Positions 46,819 to 56,100 of a stretch of DNA of 64,000 bases are shown here, in pieces. Each line of letters begins with the position of its first letter. The first letter of the stretch is position 1. Below the pieces are notes generated by a model, which saw nothing but the letters and a program-made list of their open reading frames with translations, searched no databases and was not told the DNA's origin. This DNA is from Piscinibacter sp. (GTDB lineage Bacteria; Pseudomonadota; Gammaproteobacteria; Burkholderiales; Burkholderiaceae_C), in contig JAHBZL010000001.1 of NCBI GenBank assembly GCA_019635485.1, forward strand, positions 124,001 to 188,000. Direction: 5' to 3'. Made by a program: the position numbers and the translations under genes.

Positions 46819-47934
46819 ATGTCCAGCAAGTCCAGCAGCCCGGAGGGTTGGTATGCGAACACCGAACGCACCAGCCAGACCGACGACCAGAGGATCAAGG
46901 ACGTGATGCCGCTGCCCCCGCCGGAACACCTGATCCGCTTCTTCCCGATCGCCGGCACGCCGGTGGAGAAGCTGATCGGCCGCACGCGCACGGCGATCCG
47001 CGAGATCATGCAGCGCAAGGACGACCGGCTGCTGGTCGTCATGGGCCCGTGTTCGATCCACGACCCGGCCGCGGCACTCGACTATGCACGGCGCCTGAGG
47101 GTGCAGCGCGACAAGTACGCCGGCACGCTGGAGATCGTGATGCGCGTGTACTTCGAGAAGCCACGCACCACCGTCGGCTGGAAGGGCCTGATCAACGACC
47201 CTTACCTGGACGAGAGCTACCGGATCGACGAGGGCCTGCGCATCGCACGCCAGCTGCTCGTGGAGATCAACCGCCTCGGCATGCCCGCGGGCAGCGAGTT
47301 CCTCGACGTGATCTCGCCGCAGTACATCGGCGACCTGATCTCCTGGGGCGCGATCGGCGCGCGCACGACCGAGAGCCAGGTGCACCGCGAACTGGCCTCG
47401 GGCCTGTCGGCGCCGATCGGGTTCAAGAACGGCACCGACGGCAACATCAAGATCGCGATCGACGCAATCCAGGCGGCGGCCCGGCCGCACCACTTCCTCT
47501 CGGTGCACAAGAACGGCCAGGTGGCGATCGTCGAGACCCGCGGCAACAAGGACTGCCACGTCATCCTGCGCGGCGGCAAGGCGCCGAACTACGACGCCGC
47601 CAGTGTCGCGGCGGCCTGCAAGGAGATCGAGGCCGCCAAGCTGGAGTGCGCGCTGATGGTCGACTGCAGTCACGCCAACAGCAGCAAGCAGCACGAGAAG
47701 CAGCTCGATGTGGCACGCGACATCGGCGCGCAGCTCGCCGCCGGCAGCCGCTGCATCTTCGGCGTGATGGTGGAAAGCCACCTGAACGGCGGGGCGCAGA
47801 AGTTCACCCCGGGCAAGGACGACCCCGAAAAGCTCGACTACGGCAAGAGCATCACCGATGCCTGCATCGGCTGGGAGCCGTCGCTGCAGGTGCTGGACAC
47901 GCTGCACGAGGCGGTGAAGGCCCGGCGCCGCTGA
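46819..47934 (+). CDS. aroG: 3-deoxy-7-phosphoheptulonate (DAHP) synthase, class I
   Basis: DAHP synthase condenses phosphoenolpyruvate and erythrose-4-phosphate, the first committed step of aromatic amino acid synthesis. The 371-residue class I enzyme has VVMGPCSIHDPAAALDYA, RVYFEKPRTTVGWKGLINDP, IGFKNGTDGNIKIAIDA and VDCSHANSSKQ. An AAGGAG ribosome binding site lies 8 bp before the ATG at 46819. Transcription is controlled by the upstream attenuator. Feedback specificity (Phe, Tyr or Trp type) cannot be decided; the mixed leader codons suggest response to all three. Confidence 0.96.
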   Translation: MSSKSSSPEGWYANTERTSQTDDQRIKDVMPLPPPEHLIRFFPIAGTPVEKLIGRTRTAIREIMQRKDDRLLVVMGPCSIHDPAAALDYARRLRVQRDKYAGTLEIVMRVYFEKPRTTVGWKGLINDPYLDESYRIDEGLRIARQLLVEINRLGMPAGSEFLDVISPQYIGDLISWGAIGARTTESQVHRELASGLSAPIGFKNGTDGNIKIAIDAIQAAARPHHFLSVHKNGQVAIVETRGNKDCHVILRGGKAPNYDAASVAAACKEIEAAKLECALMVDCSHANSSKQHEKQLDVARDIGAQLAAGSRCIFGVMVESHLNGGAQKFTPGKDDPEKLDYGKSITDACIGWEPSLQVLDTLHEAVKARRR

Positions 47935-47953
47935 GACCGGGCGACCCGGACGC

Positions 47954-48526
47954 TCAGGCGTCGCGCGCGAGCTTCTCGCTCTTCCAGTAGACGTCGTCGC
48001 CGCCCAGCCCGTCCAGGTTGGCGCGGTTGAGGACGCGGGCCAGCACGAACAGCAGGTCGGACAGGCGGTTCAGGTACTGGCGCGGCTCCGCGCGCACGGC
48101 CTCCGTGGCCCCGAGCGCCACCACCGCCCGCTCGGCGCGCCGGGCGATCGTGCGGCAGACATGGGCGATCGCCGCACTGCGCGTGCCCGCCGGCAGGATG
48201 AACTCCTTCAGCCCCGGCAGCGTGGCGTTGTGGCGCGCCAGCGCGGCATCCAGCCCCGCCACGGCATCGGGCTTCAGCAGATCGAAACCCGGGATCGACA
48301 GCTCGCCGCCCAGGTTGAACAGCTCATGCTGCACGACCCCCAGCAGCTCGCGCACGTCCGGCGGCAGCGGCTCGGCCAGCAGCACGCCGATCTGCGAGTT
48401 CAGCTCGTCGACGTCGCCCATGGCCTGCACCCGCAGGTGATCCTTCGGCACGCGCGTCCCGTCGCCAAGGCCGGTGCTGCCGTCGTCGCCGGTGCGGGTG
48501 GCGATCTGCGTGAGGCGTTGTCCCAT
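47954..48526 (-). CDS. PduO-type cob(I)alamin adenosyltransferase
   Basis: The 190-residue protein makes adenosylcobalamin from cob(I)alamin and ATP. It has the ATP-binding N-terminus TRTGDDGSTGLGDGTRVPKD, the MGDVDELNSQIG block, and the C-terminal helix RRAERAVVALGA with YLNRLSDLLFVLARVLN. The ATG at 48526 was chosen because it precedes the family start directly. It converges with aroG and diverges from the FAD oxidase gene. Confidence 0.94.
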   Translation of the reverse strand: MGQRLTQIATRTGDDGSTGLGDGTRVPKDHLRVQAMGDVDELNSQIGVLLAEPLPPDVRELLGVVQHELFNLGGELSIPGFDLLKPDAVAGLDAALARHNATLPGLKEFILPAGTRSAAIAHVCRTIARRAERAVVALGATEAVRAEPRQYLNRLSDLLFVLARVLNRANLDGLGGDDVYWKSEKLARDA

Positions 48527-48587
48527 GGCCGCGATGGTAGCCAATGCCTAGAATGACCGTTCGCCCACTGCTTCCGGGAGAGCCGCG

Positions 48588-50003
48588 ATGAACGCCCCGA
48601 CCGATCTGCCCTGGCGGGCCAACGCGCGCCCGGTGCCTGCCGCGATGCTCGAGGCCTTGCGTGCGCGTTTCGGCGAACGGCTGTCCACGGCGGCAGCGGT
48701 GCGCGAGCAGCACGGGCGCGACGAGAGCCCGTTTCCCGTCACCCCGCCTGACGCGGTGGTGTTCTGCGAGACCACCGACGAAGTCTCCGCCGTCGTGGCG
48801 CTGGCGGCGCAGCACGGCGTGCCGGTGATTCCTTACGGCGTGGGCAGCTCGCTCGAGGGTCATCTGCTGGCCGTCGAAGGCGGTATCAGCGTCGACCTGT
48901 CGCGGATGACCCGCGTCGTGCGCGTGAATCCGGAAGACCTGACAGTCACGGTCGAGGCCGGCGTCACGCGCGAACAGCTGAACCGCGAGATCCGCGACCA
49001 GGGCCTGTTCTTCCCGATCGACCCCGGCGCCAACGCCACGCTGGGCGGCATGGCGGCCACGCGCGCCAGCGGCACGAACGCGGTGCGCTACGGCACGATG
49101 CGCGAGAACGTGCTCGGGCTGACCGTCGTGACGGCCAGCGGCGAGGTGATCCGCACCGGCACCCGCGCCAAGAAGTCCTCCGCCGGCTACGACCTGACGC
49201 GCCTGTTCGTCGGCAGCGAAGGGACGCTGGGCGTGATGACCGAGGTGACGCTCAAGCTCTACCCGCTGCCCGAGGCGGTCAGCGCGGCGATCTGCCACTT
49301 CAGGACCATCGGCGACGCGGTGCGCGCGACGATCCAGACCATCCAGATGGGCGTGCCGATCGCGCGCTGCGAACTGCTGGACGTGAACGCCGTGCGGGCA
49401 GTCAATGCGCACAGCAAGCTCGGCCTGCGCGAGTCGCCGATGCTGCTGATGGAATTCCATGGCAGCGACGCCGGCGTCCGCGAGCAGGCCGAGACGGTGC
49501 AGGCGATCGCCAGCGAACTCGGTGGCGAGGACTTCGAGTGGGCCAGCACGCCGGAGGAGCGCACGCGGCTGTGGACGGCCCGGCACAAGGCCTATTTCGC
49601 CGGCATGTCGATGAACCCGGGCTGCCGCACGGTGACCACCGACACCTGCGTGCCGATCTCGCACCTGGCCGAGATCATCGAGGCCTCGGTGCGCGAGGCG
49701 GACGATTCCCGGCTGCCGTACTACATCGTCGGCCACGTGGGGGACGGCAACTTCCACCTCGCCTACCTCGTGAAGGAAGGCGACGCGCCTCAGCGCGCGC
49801 TGGCCGAGCAGCTCAGCCTGCAGATGGTGCAGCGGGCGATCGCGCTGGAGGGCACCTGCACCGGCGAGCACGGCATCGGCCTGCACAAGATGGCCTTCCT
49901 GCCGGAGGAGGCCGGCGCCGGCGCGGTCGAGCTGATGCGTCAGGTCAAGCGTGCGCTCGACCCGAAGAACATCATGAACCCGGGGAAGATCTTCAGCCTC
50001 TAG
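48588..50003 (+). CDS. FAD-linked oxidase, D-lactate/glycolate dehydrogenase (GlcD/DLD) family
   Basis: The 471-residue flavoprotein has the FAD_binding_4 domain with VIPYGVGSSLEGHLLAVEGG and PIDPGANATLGGMAATRASG. The C-terminal oxidase domain shows YIVGHVGDGNFHLAYLV and ends with GTCTGEHGIGLHKM and LDPKNIMNPGKIF. These enzymes oxidise D-2-hydroxyacids such as D-lactate. No GlcE/GlcF partner is next to it, which favours a stand-alone D-lactate dehydrogenase. Confidence 0.92.
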   Translation: MNAPTDLPWRANARPVPAAMLEALRARFGERLSTAAAVREQHGRDESPFPVTPPDAVVFCETTDEVSAVVALAAQHGVPVIPYGVGSSLEGHLLAVEGGISVDLSRMTRVVRVNPEDLTVTVEAGVTREQLNREIRDQGLFFPIDPGANATLGGMAATRASGTNAVRYGTMRENVLGLTVVTASGEVIRTGTRAKKSSAGYDLTRLFVGSEGTLGVMTEVTLKLYPLPEAVSAAICHFRTIGDAVRATIQTIQMGVPIARCELLDVNAVRAVNAHSKLGLRESPMLLMEFHGSDAGVREQAETVQAIASELGGEDFEWASTPEERTRLWTARHKAYFAGMSMNPGCRTVTTDTCVPISHLAEIIEASVREADDSRLPYYIVGHVGDGNFHLAYLVKEGDAPQRALAEQLSLQMVQRAIALEGTCTGEHGIGLHKMAFLPEEAGAGAVELMRQVKRALDPKNIMNPGKIFSL

Positions 50004-50009
50004 GTCCGC

Positions 50010-51638
50010 CTAGTGGCCGTCGTGGCGCGGCGCCGGCACCGACCAGTGCTTGGTCACCGCGCCGCTCGAGTCGACGCTGTCCAGCTGCACGCCGAAGCCC
50101 CACAGGCGGGCCACGTGCTTCAGCACCTCCTGGGCGGAGTCGTGCAGCGGGCGGTCATTGTGCTGGGTGTGGCGCAGCGTCAGTGAACGGTCGCCGCGCA
50201 GGTTGACGCTCCAGACCTGGATATTCGGTTCGCGGCTGCCCAGGTCGTACTGGTGGGAGAGCGCCTCGCGCACGGCGCGGTAGCCCGCCTCGTCGTGGAT
50301 CGCCGAGACCTCGAGCTCGGCCTCCTTCTCGTCGTCGAGGATCGAGAACAGCCGGAACTCGCGCATCAGTTGCGGCGAGAGGTACTGGCCAATGAAGCTC
50401 TCGTCCTTGAAGTTGCGCATCGCGTGGTCCAGCGTCTCGAGCCAGTCGCTGCCGGCGATGCCGGGGAACCAGTGGCGGTCCTCGTCGGTCGGGCTTTCGC
50501 AGATGCGCTTGATGTCGGTGTACATCGCGAACCCGAGCGCGTACGGATTGATGCCGCTGTAGTGCGGGTGGCCGACCGGCGGCTGGTACACGACGTTGGT
50601 GTGCGACTTCAGCCACTCGATCATCATGCCGTCGCTCAGATGACCGTCGTCGTACATGGTGTTGAGCAGCTTGTGGTGCCAGAAGGTGGCCCAGCCCTCG
50701 TTCATCACCTGCGTCTGACGCTGCGGGTAGAAGTACTGCGCCACCTTGCGCACGATGCGCACGATCTCGCGCTGCCAGGGCTCCAGCAGCGGCGCGTTCT
50801 TCTCGATGAAGTACAGCAGGTTCTCCTGCGGCTCCTCCGGGAAGCGGCGCGTCTCGCGCTCCTCGGCGGCCTTCTCGGCGCGCCGCGGCAGCGTGCGCCA
50901 CAGGTCGTTGATCTGCTGCTGGGCGTAGGCCTCGCGGTCCTTGCTGCGCGCCTGCTCCTGCGCCAGGCTCAGCTTGCTCGGGCGCCGATAGCGGTCCACG
51001 CCGTGGTTCATCAGGGCATGGCAGCTGTCCAGCAGTTCCTCGACCGCGTCGAGGCCGTGCCGCTCCTCGCAGGCGGCCACGTAGTTCTTCGCGTAGACCA
51101 GGTAGTCGATGATCGACGACGCATCGGTCCACATGCGGAACAGGTAGTTGCCCTTGAAGAAGCTGTTGTGTCCGTACGCGGCGTGCGCGATGACGAGCGC
51201 CTGCATCGCCATCGTGTTCTCCTCCATCAGGTAGCTGATGCAGGGATTGCTGTTGATGACGATCTCGTAGGCCAGGCCCATGTGGCCGCGGCGATAGTTC
51301 TTCTCGGTGGCGATGAACTCCTTGCCGTAACTCCAGTGCCGGTAGTTGACCGGCATGCCGACCGACGCGTAGGCGTCCATCATCTGCTCGGCGGTGATGA
51401 TCTCGAGCTGGTTCGGGTAGGTGTCCAGCCCGTAGCGCGCCGCGGTGTCGCGGATCACCGTGTGGTAGCGCTCGATCAGCTCGAACGACCAGTCACTGGG
51501 CGCGAGCAGGTGCTGCGTGGCTCGGGGTGGCGTGACGATGTCGGCTGCACGCTTGACGCGCCCGGTCTGCGCCTGCGCCAGCTCGGGCTCGAACAGGTCG
51601 GCCGTGCCGTCCGGGACGAAGTTCGCCTTGCGCGTCAT
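50010..51638 (-). CDS. spoVR: SpoVR-family protein (YcgB)
   Basis: The 542-residue protein matches the SpoVR/YcgB family: SDWSFELIERYHTVIRDTAA, NYRHWSYGKEFIATEK, EENTMAMQALVIAHAAYGHN and MNEGWATFWHHKLLNTMYDD. Its function is unknown, although the yeaG-yeaH-ycgB set is induced by starvation and nitrogen stress in enterics. The start codon overlaps the stop of the yeaH gene (ATGA). It is the last gene of the operon. Confidence 0.95.
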   Translation of the reverse strand: MTRKANFVPDGTADLFEPELAQAQTGRVKRAADIVTPPRATQHLLAPSDWSFELIERYHTVIRDTAARYGLDTYPNQLEIITAEQMMDAYASVGMPVNYRHWSYGKEFIATEKNYRRGHMGLAYEIVINSNPCISYLMEENTMAMQALVIAHAAYGHNSFFKGNYLFRMWTDASSIIDYLVYAKNYVAACEERHGLDAVEELLDSCHALMNHGVDRYRRPSKLSLAQEQARSKDREAYAQQQINDLWRTLPRRAEKAAEERETRRFPEEPQENLLYFIEKNAPLLEPWQREIVRIVRKVAQYFYPQRQTQVMNEGWATFWHHKLLNTMYDDGHLSDGMMIEWLKSHTNVVYQPPVGHPHYSGINPYALGFAMYTDIKRICESPTDEDRHWFPGIAGSDWLETLDHAMRNFKDESFIGQYLSPQLMREFRLFSILDDEKEAELEVSAIHDEAGYRAVREALSHQYDLGSREPNIQVWSVNLRGDRSLTLRHTQHNDRPLHDSAQEVLKHVARLWGFGVQLDSVDSSGAVTKHWSVPAPRHDGH

Positions 51639-52915
51639 GCCGGTGCGCCTTCCTTCTTGAAGAGATCGCGGAACACGGGGTAGATCTGGGACGCCTCGGT
51701 GACCTTGCGGATGGCGAACATCTTGCTCTCGGCCGCCAGCGCGGTGTACTCGTCCCACAGGTTCTGCTCTTCCTCGGCCACCTGCACGTAGGCGAAGTAG
51801 CGGCACAGCGGGAGGATCCGGTCGGCCAGCAGCTCGCGGCAGCGGCCGCTGTCGTGGTGCCAGTTGTCGCCGTCGCTCGCCTGCGCGCCGTAGATGTTCC
51901 ACTCGCTGGTCGGGTAACGCGCGCGCGCGATCTCGTCCATCAGCACCAGTGCGCTGCTCACGACGGTGCCGCCCGTCTCGGTGGCATGGAAGAAGTTCTG
52001 CTCGTCGACCTCCTGCGCCTGCGTGTGGTGGCGGATGAAGACGATGTCGATCTTCTCGTAGTGGCGCGTCAGGAACAGGTACAGCAGGATGAAGAAGCGC
52101 TTGGCCAGGTCCTTGCGCGCCTCGTCCATCGAGCCGGAGACGTCCATCAGGCAGAACATCACCGCCTTGCTGGTCGGCACCGGCACGCGCACGCGGCTGC
52201 GGTAGCGCAGGTCGATCGGGTCCAGGTAGGGGATGCGCTCGACGCGCGCGCGCAATTCGGCGATCGCGCGCTCGAGCTCCGGGATCTCGTGCGCGAACGG
52301 GTTCGGCTCCGGGTGCCGCCGGATGCCGTCGAGCCGCTCCTCGAGGTGGCGCAGCTCCTTGCGTGCCTCGCTGCCCAGCGCGATGCGCCGGCCGATTGCG
52401 CCGCGCATCGAGCGCACCACGTGCAGGTTGTTCGGCGTGCCGTCGCTGGAGAAGCCGGCGCGGTGGGTCTTGAACTCGGGCGTCTCCGCCAGCGTGGTGC
52501 GTGCCAGGTTCGGCAGCGCCAGGTCGTCGAAGAAGACCTGCATGAACTCTTCCTTGCTGAGGTGGAAGACGAAATCGTCCTCGCCCTCGCCGGAATCGCT
52601 CGCCTGCGATCCGCCACCGCCTCCGCCGCCGCCCTTGGGTCGCGCGATGCGGTCTCCGCGCATGTAGTCCTGGTTGCCCGGGTGGACCATCTCGCGCTTG
52701 CCGCCCTGGCCGTGGCCGAACACCGGCTCGGAGATGTCGCGCTTCGGGATGTGGATGTCCTCGCCCTTCTCCATGTCCCGGATGCCGCGGCCGTCCACGG
52801 CGCGCTTGACCGCCTCGCGGATCTGATCCTTGTGGCGGCGCAGGAAACGCTCGCGGTTGCCGATGGACTTGTTCTTGCCCGCCAGCCGCCGATCGATGAT
52901 CTGTTGCAAGGCCAT
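51635..52915 (-). CDS. yeaH: YeaH/YhbH-family DUF444 protein
   Basis: The 426-residue protein has a basic N-terminal region, a glycine-rich stretch (KGGGGGGGGSQASDSG) and a C-terminal von Willebrand A-like domain with the metal-site sequence FCLMDVSGSMDEARKDLAKR. It works with the PrkA kinase and SpoVR proteins in an unresolved stress function. It lies 17 bp after prkA and overlaps spoVR by four bases. Confidence 0.95.
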   Translation of the reverse strand: MALQQIIDRRLAGKNKSIGNRERFLRRHKDQIREAVKRAVDGRGIRDMEKGEDIHIPKRDISEPVFGHGQGGKREMVHPGNQDYMRGDRIARPKGGGGGGGGSQASDSGEGEDDFVFHLSKEEFMQVFFDDLALPNLARTTLAETPEFKTHRAGFSSDGTPNNLHVVRSMRGAIGRRIALGSEARKELRHLEERLDGIRRHPEPNPFAHEIPELERAIAELRARVERIPYLDPIDLRYRSRVRVPVPTSKAVMFCLMDVSGSMDEARKDLAKRFFILLYLFLTRHYEKIDIVFIRHHTQAQEVDEQNFFHATETGGTVVSSALVLMDEIARARYPTSEWNIYGAQASDGDNWHHDSGRCRELLADRILPLCRYFAYVQVAEEEQNLWDEYTALAAESKMFAIRKVTEASQIYPVFRDLFKKEGAPA

Positions 52916-52932
52916 TCACTCCGCTCCGGGAT

Positions 52933-54855
52933 TCAGGAGCTCTTGCGCACCCGCAGATACCACTCGCAGAGCAGGCGCACCTGCTTCTGCGTGTAGCCCT
53001 TGTCGACCATGCGCGTCACGAAGTCCTCGTGCTTCTTGGCCTCGTCGGCGCTTGCCTTGGCGTTGAAGCTGATCACCGGCAGCAGTTCCTCGGTGTTGGA
53101 GAACATCTTCTTCTCGATCACCGTGCGCAGCTTCTCGTAGCTCGTCCACAGCGGGTTCTTGCCCTGGTTGGACGCCCGCGCGCGCAGCACGAAGTTGACG
53201 ATCTCGTTGCGGAAGTCCTTCGGGTTCGCGATGCCCGCCGGCTTCTCGATCTTCTCGAGCTCCGCGTTCAGCGAAGCGCGGTCGAACACCTCGCCCGTGT
53301 CCGTGTCGCGGTACTCGTGGTCCTGGATCCAGTAGTCGGCGTAGGTGACGTAGCGGTCGAAGATGTTCTGGCCGTACTCGCTGTAGCTCTCGAGGTAGGC
53401 GGTCTGGATCTCCTTGCCGATGAACTCGGCGTACTTCGTCGCCAGGTGCTCCTTGATGAACGACAGGTACTTCTGCTCCGTCTCGGCCGGGAACTGCTCG
53501 CGCTCGATCTGCTGCTCGAGCACGTACATCAGGTGCACCGGGTTGGCGGCCACCTCGGTCGAATCGAAGTTGAAGACCTTGGAGATGATCTTGAACGCGA
53601 AGCGCGTCGAGACCCCGCTCATGCCCTCGTCGACGCCGGCGTAGTCGCGGTACTCCTGGAAGCTCTTGGCGCGCGGGTCGGTGTCCTTCAGGTTCTCCCC
53701 GTCGTAGACCAGCATCTTGGAGTAGAGCGACGAGTTCTCCGGCTCCTTCAGACGCGTCAGCACCGCGAACTGGCTCATCATCTTCAAGGTGCCGGGCGCG
53801 CACGTGGCCTGCGCCAGCGAAGAGCCGCGCAGCAGCTTCTCGTAGATCTTCACCTCCTCGCTGACGCGCAGGCAGTACGGCACCTTGACGATGTAGATGC
53901 GGTCGAGGAAGGCCTCGTTGTTCTTGTTGTTGCGGAACGCCTTCCACTCGCTCTCGTTGGAGTGCGCGAGCACGACGCCGTCGAAGGGGATCGCCCCGAA
54001 ACCTTCGGTGCCCTTGAAGTTGCCTTCCTGCGTGGCGGTCAGCAGCGGGTGCAGCACCTTGATGGGCGCCTTGAACATCTCGACGAACTCGAGCAGGCCC
54101 TGGTTCGCGAGGCACAGGCCACCGGAGAAGCTGTAGGCGTCCGGGTCGTCCTGCGCATAGGTCTCGAGCTTGCGGATGTCGACCTTGCCGACCAGGCTCG
54201 AGATGTCCTGGTTGTTCTCGTCGCCCGGCTCGGTCTTCGCGATGCCGACCTGCTTGAGCACGGACGGGTAGCGCTTGACGACCTTGAACTTGCGGATGTC
54301 ACCGCCGAACTCCTCCAGACGTTTCACGGCCCAAGGTGACAGGATGCGGTTCAGGTAGCGACGCGGAATGCCATATTCCTTCTCGAGGATGGGACCATCC
54401 TCGACGGCATCGAACAGGCCCAGCGGCGACTCGTTCACCGGCGAGCCCTTGATCGCGTAGAAGGGCACCTCCTGCATCAGCTGCTTCAGCCGCTCGGCGA
54501 TCGAGCTCTTGCCGCCGCCGACGGGGCCGAGCAGATACAGGATCTGCTTCTTCTCCTCCAGCCCCTGCGCGGCATGGCGAAAGTAGGAGACGACCTGCTC
54601 GATCGAGTCCTCCATGCCGTAGAACTCGGCGAAGGCCGGGTAGATCTTGATGATCTTGTTGGCAAAGATGCGCGACAGCCGCGGATCGTTGCGCGTGTCG
54701 ATCGTCTGCGGTTCGCCGATGGCCTTGAGCATGCGCTCGGCGGCCGTGGCGTAGGCCACCGGGTTGCGCTTGCACTCGGCGAGGTACTCCTCGAGCGTGA
54801 GCTCTTCCTCGCGGGTGCGCTCGTAGCGCGCAGCGAAACTGCTGATCACATCCAT
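52933..54855 (-). CDS. prkA: Serine protein kinase / AAA+ protein PrkA (YeaG)
   Basis: The 640-residue protein has an AAA+ module with Walker A (GPVGGGKSSIAERLKQ), and conserved EFVEMFKAPIKVLHPLLTAT and IPFDGVVLAHSNESEWKAFR. It also has the C-terminal PrkA kinase-like domain. PrkA proteins phosphorylate substrates or act as ATP-dependent proteases under starvation. It is the first gene of prkA-yeaH-spoVR. A sigma-54 element lies 221 bp upstream, as known for yeaGH in E. coli. Confidence 0.95.
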   Translation of the reverse strand: MDVISSFAARYERTREEELTLEEYLAECKRNPVAYATAAERMLKAIGEPQTIDTRNDPRLSRIFANKIIKIYPAFAEFYGMEDSIEQVVSYFRHAAQGLEEKKQILYLLGPVGGGKSSIAERLKQLMQEVPFYAIKGSPVNESPLGLFDAVEDGPILEKEYGIPRRYLNRILSPWAVKRLEEFGGDIRKFKVVKRYPSVLKQVGIAKTEPGDENNQDISSLVGKVDIRKLETYAQDDPDAYSFSGGLCLANQGLLEFVEMFKAPIKVLHPLLTATQEGNFKGTEGFGAIPFDGVVLAHSNESEWKAFRNNKNNEAFLDRIYIVKVPYCLRVSEEVKIYEKLLRGSSLAQATCAPGTLKMMSQFAVLTRLKEPENSSLYSKMLVYDGENLKDTDPRAKSFQEYRDYAGVDEGMSGVSTRFAFKIISKVFNFDSTEVAANPVHLMYVLEQQIEREQFPAETEQKYLSFIKEHLATKYAEFIGKEIQTAYLESYSEYGQNIFDRYVTYADYWIQDHEYRDTDTGEVFDRASLNAELEKIEKPAGIANPKDFRNEIVNFVLRARASNQGKNPLWTSYEKLRTVIEKKMFSNTEELLPVISFNAKASADEAKKHEDFVTRMVDKGYTQKQVRLLCEWYLRVRKSS

Positions 54856-55075
54856 GCCGATCTCCTAATACCTATCAGGACTGGCGGCACTCCGGCGGTC
54901 GGCCGGCGCGCCACGAGGGGGGAAGTTCTGATGAAGTCCCCTGGGCTTCATCAGAGCTTTCCAGATCGATCGGCGAACTCTCGTCTCAAGCTTCCTGCAT
55001 CTTGCTCCCGCCGTTGCCCCGAGAACAAGGGGCTTTGCCCGTCATCTCGGTGCACCGTGGTCTGCAGTCCACTTC

Positions 55076-55090
55076 AGCAAGTAACGTGCC
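55076..55090 (-). promoter_or_regulatory. Sigma-54 promoter of prkA-yeaH-spoVR
   Basis: On the minus strand, GGCACG-TTAC-TTGCT matches the -24/-12 consensus GGCACG-N4-TTGCW at every defined position, with GG-N10-GC spacing. The orthologous yeaGH promoter of E. coli is known to depend on RpoN and NtrC. The downstream distance to the prkA ATG is about 220 bp. Confidence 0.75.
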
Positions 55091-55152
55091 TCGCGGCGAG
55101 GCGGTTGAACGTGATGATCGCCCGCAGGGCAGGTGGGCGTGCAAAGTTCCGC

Positions 55153-55171
55153 AAAGCCCCCCACGCGGGGC
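55153..55171 (-). terminator. Possible parB terminator
   Basis: Reading with parB, GCCCC-GCGTGG-GGGGC is followed by TTT, starting 14 bp after the stop codon. The stem is short but GC-only, and the T-run is brief. Confidence 0.45.
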
Positions 55172-55184
55172 GCGGTTTGGGGCG

Positions 55185-56081
55185 TCAGCGGGTGCCGGCG
55201 CCGAGCCGGTCGAGCAGGCCGTTCAGCTCCTCGAGCGAGCCGAAGCCGATCGCCACCTCGCCCTGGTCGCCCCGTTTGGTGCGCTTGCGGATGCGGATCT
55301 CGACCGGTGCCGTCAAGGCATCCGACAGTTCCTCTTCGAGTCGCGCCACGTCGCGCGACTTCTCCTTCGGCACGCGCAGCAGCGGCTGCTGGCGGGCATG
55401 GCCCAGCTTCACGGCCAGCTTCTCGGCTTCGCGCACGCTGAGCTTGCGGGCGACGACTTCTCCCGCAGCCAGGATCTGCTGGGCGCCTTCGAGCGGCAGG
55501 AGCGCGCGGGCATGCCCCATGTCCAGGTCGCCGGCCATCAGCATCTGCTGCACCGGCTCGGCCAGGTGCAGCAGCCGCAGCAGGTTGCTCGCCGCGCTGC
55601 GCGAGCGGCCGACGGCCTGGGCCGCCTGTTCGTGTGTGAGTCCGAACTCGTCGGTCAGGCGCTTCAGGCCTTGCGCTTCCTCAAGCGGATTCAGGTCCTC
55701 GCGCTGGATGTTCTCGATCAGCGCCATCGCCGCCGCGGCTTCGTCGGGGACCGCCTTGACGAGCACGGGCACCTCGTCGAGCCCGGCCAGACGCGCCGCA
55801 CGCATGCGCCGCTCACCCGCGATGATCTCGTAGCGGCCCGCTGCCACTGGCCGCACCAGGATCGGCTGCATCACGCCCTGCGCCTTGATGCTCTCGGCGA
55901 GCTCGTAGAGCGAGCCTTCGTCCATGCGCGTGCGCGGCTGGTACTTGCCCGGCTGCAGCAGGTCGAGGCGCAGCGTCGACGGTGCACTGCCGGCGGAGGT
56001 CGCGGCCGGCGTGTCGGCGACCTTGGGGCCGAGCAAGGCCTCGAGCCCCATCCCCAGGCCCTTGGGTTTCTTCGTCACCAT
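55185..56081 (-). CDS. parB: Chromosome partitioning protein ParB
   Basis: ParB is a CTP-dependent clamp that loads at parS and segregates the origin. The 298-residue protein has the KPKGLGMGLEALLG start, the CTP-binding/ParB domain (LQPGKYQPRTRMDEGSLYEL, IAGERRMRAARLAGL, ENIQREDLNPLEEAQGL), a helix-turn-helix (LTHEQAAQAVGRSRSAASN) and a C-terminal dimer region. Two near-perfect parS sites lie at 59385 and 60339. Unusually, parA is not adjacent; three genes, one on the opposite strand, intervene. Confidence 0.97.
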   Translation of the reverse strand: MVTKKPKGLGMGLEALLGPKVADTPAATSAGSAPSTLRLDLLQPGKYQPRTRMDEGSLYELAESIKAQGVMQPILVRPVAAGRYEIIAGERRMRAARLAGLDEVPVLVKAVPDEAAAAMALIENIQREDLNPLEEAQGLKRLTDEFGLTHEQAAQAVGRSRSAASNLLRLLHLAEPVQQMLMAGDLDMGHARALLPLEGAQQILAAGEVVARKLSVREAEKLAVKLGHARQQPLLRVPKEKSRDVARLEEELSDALTAPVEIRIRKRTKRGDQGEVAIGFGSLEELNGLLDRLGAGTR

Positions 56082-56100
56082 GGACGCGGATTGTGCGCGA

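Larger units (their letters stand above)
54856..55184 (-). promoter_or_regulatory. Gene-free 329-bp region between parB and prkA: long prkA leader with hairpin
   Basis: No gene is apparent. Starting from the sigma-54 promoter at 55076-55090, the prkA mRNA would have a leader of about 210 nt. That leader contains a perfect 10-bp stem with a 9-nt loop (TCTGATGAAG / CTTCATCAGA, 54927-54955), which may affect stability or translation. The parB terminator lies at the other end of the region. Confidence 0.5.

Noticed and set aside
55051-55066. TGCACCGTGGTCTGCA as a possible NtrC enhancer near the prkA promoter
   Set aside because: Half-site spacing is one base too short for the NtrC consensus and the second half is degraded. 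It also lies downstream of the -12 element.
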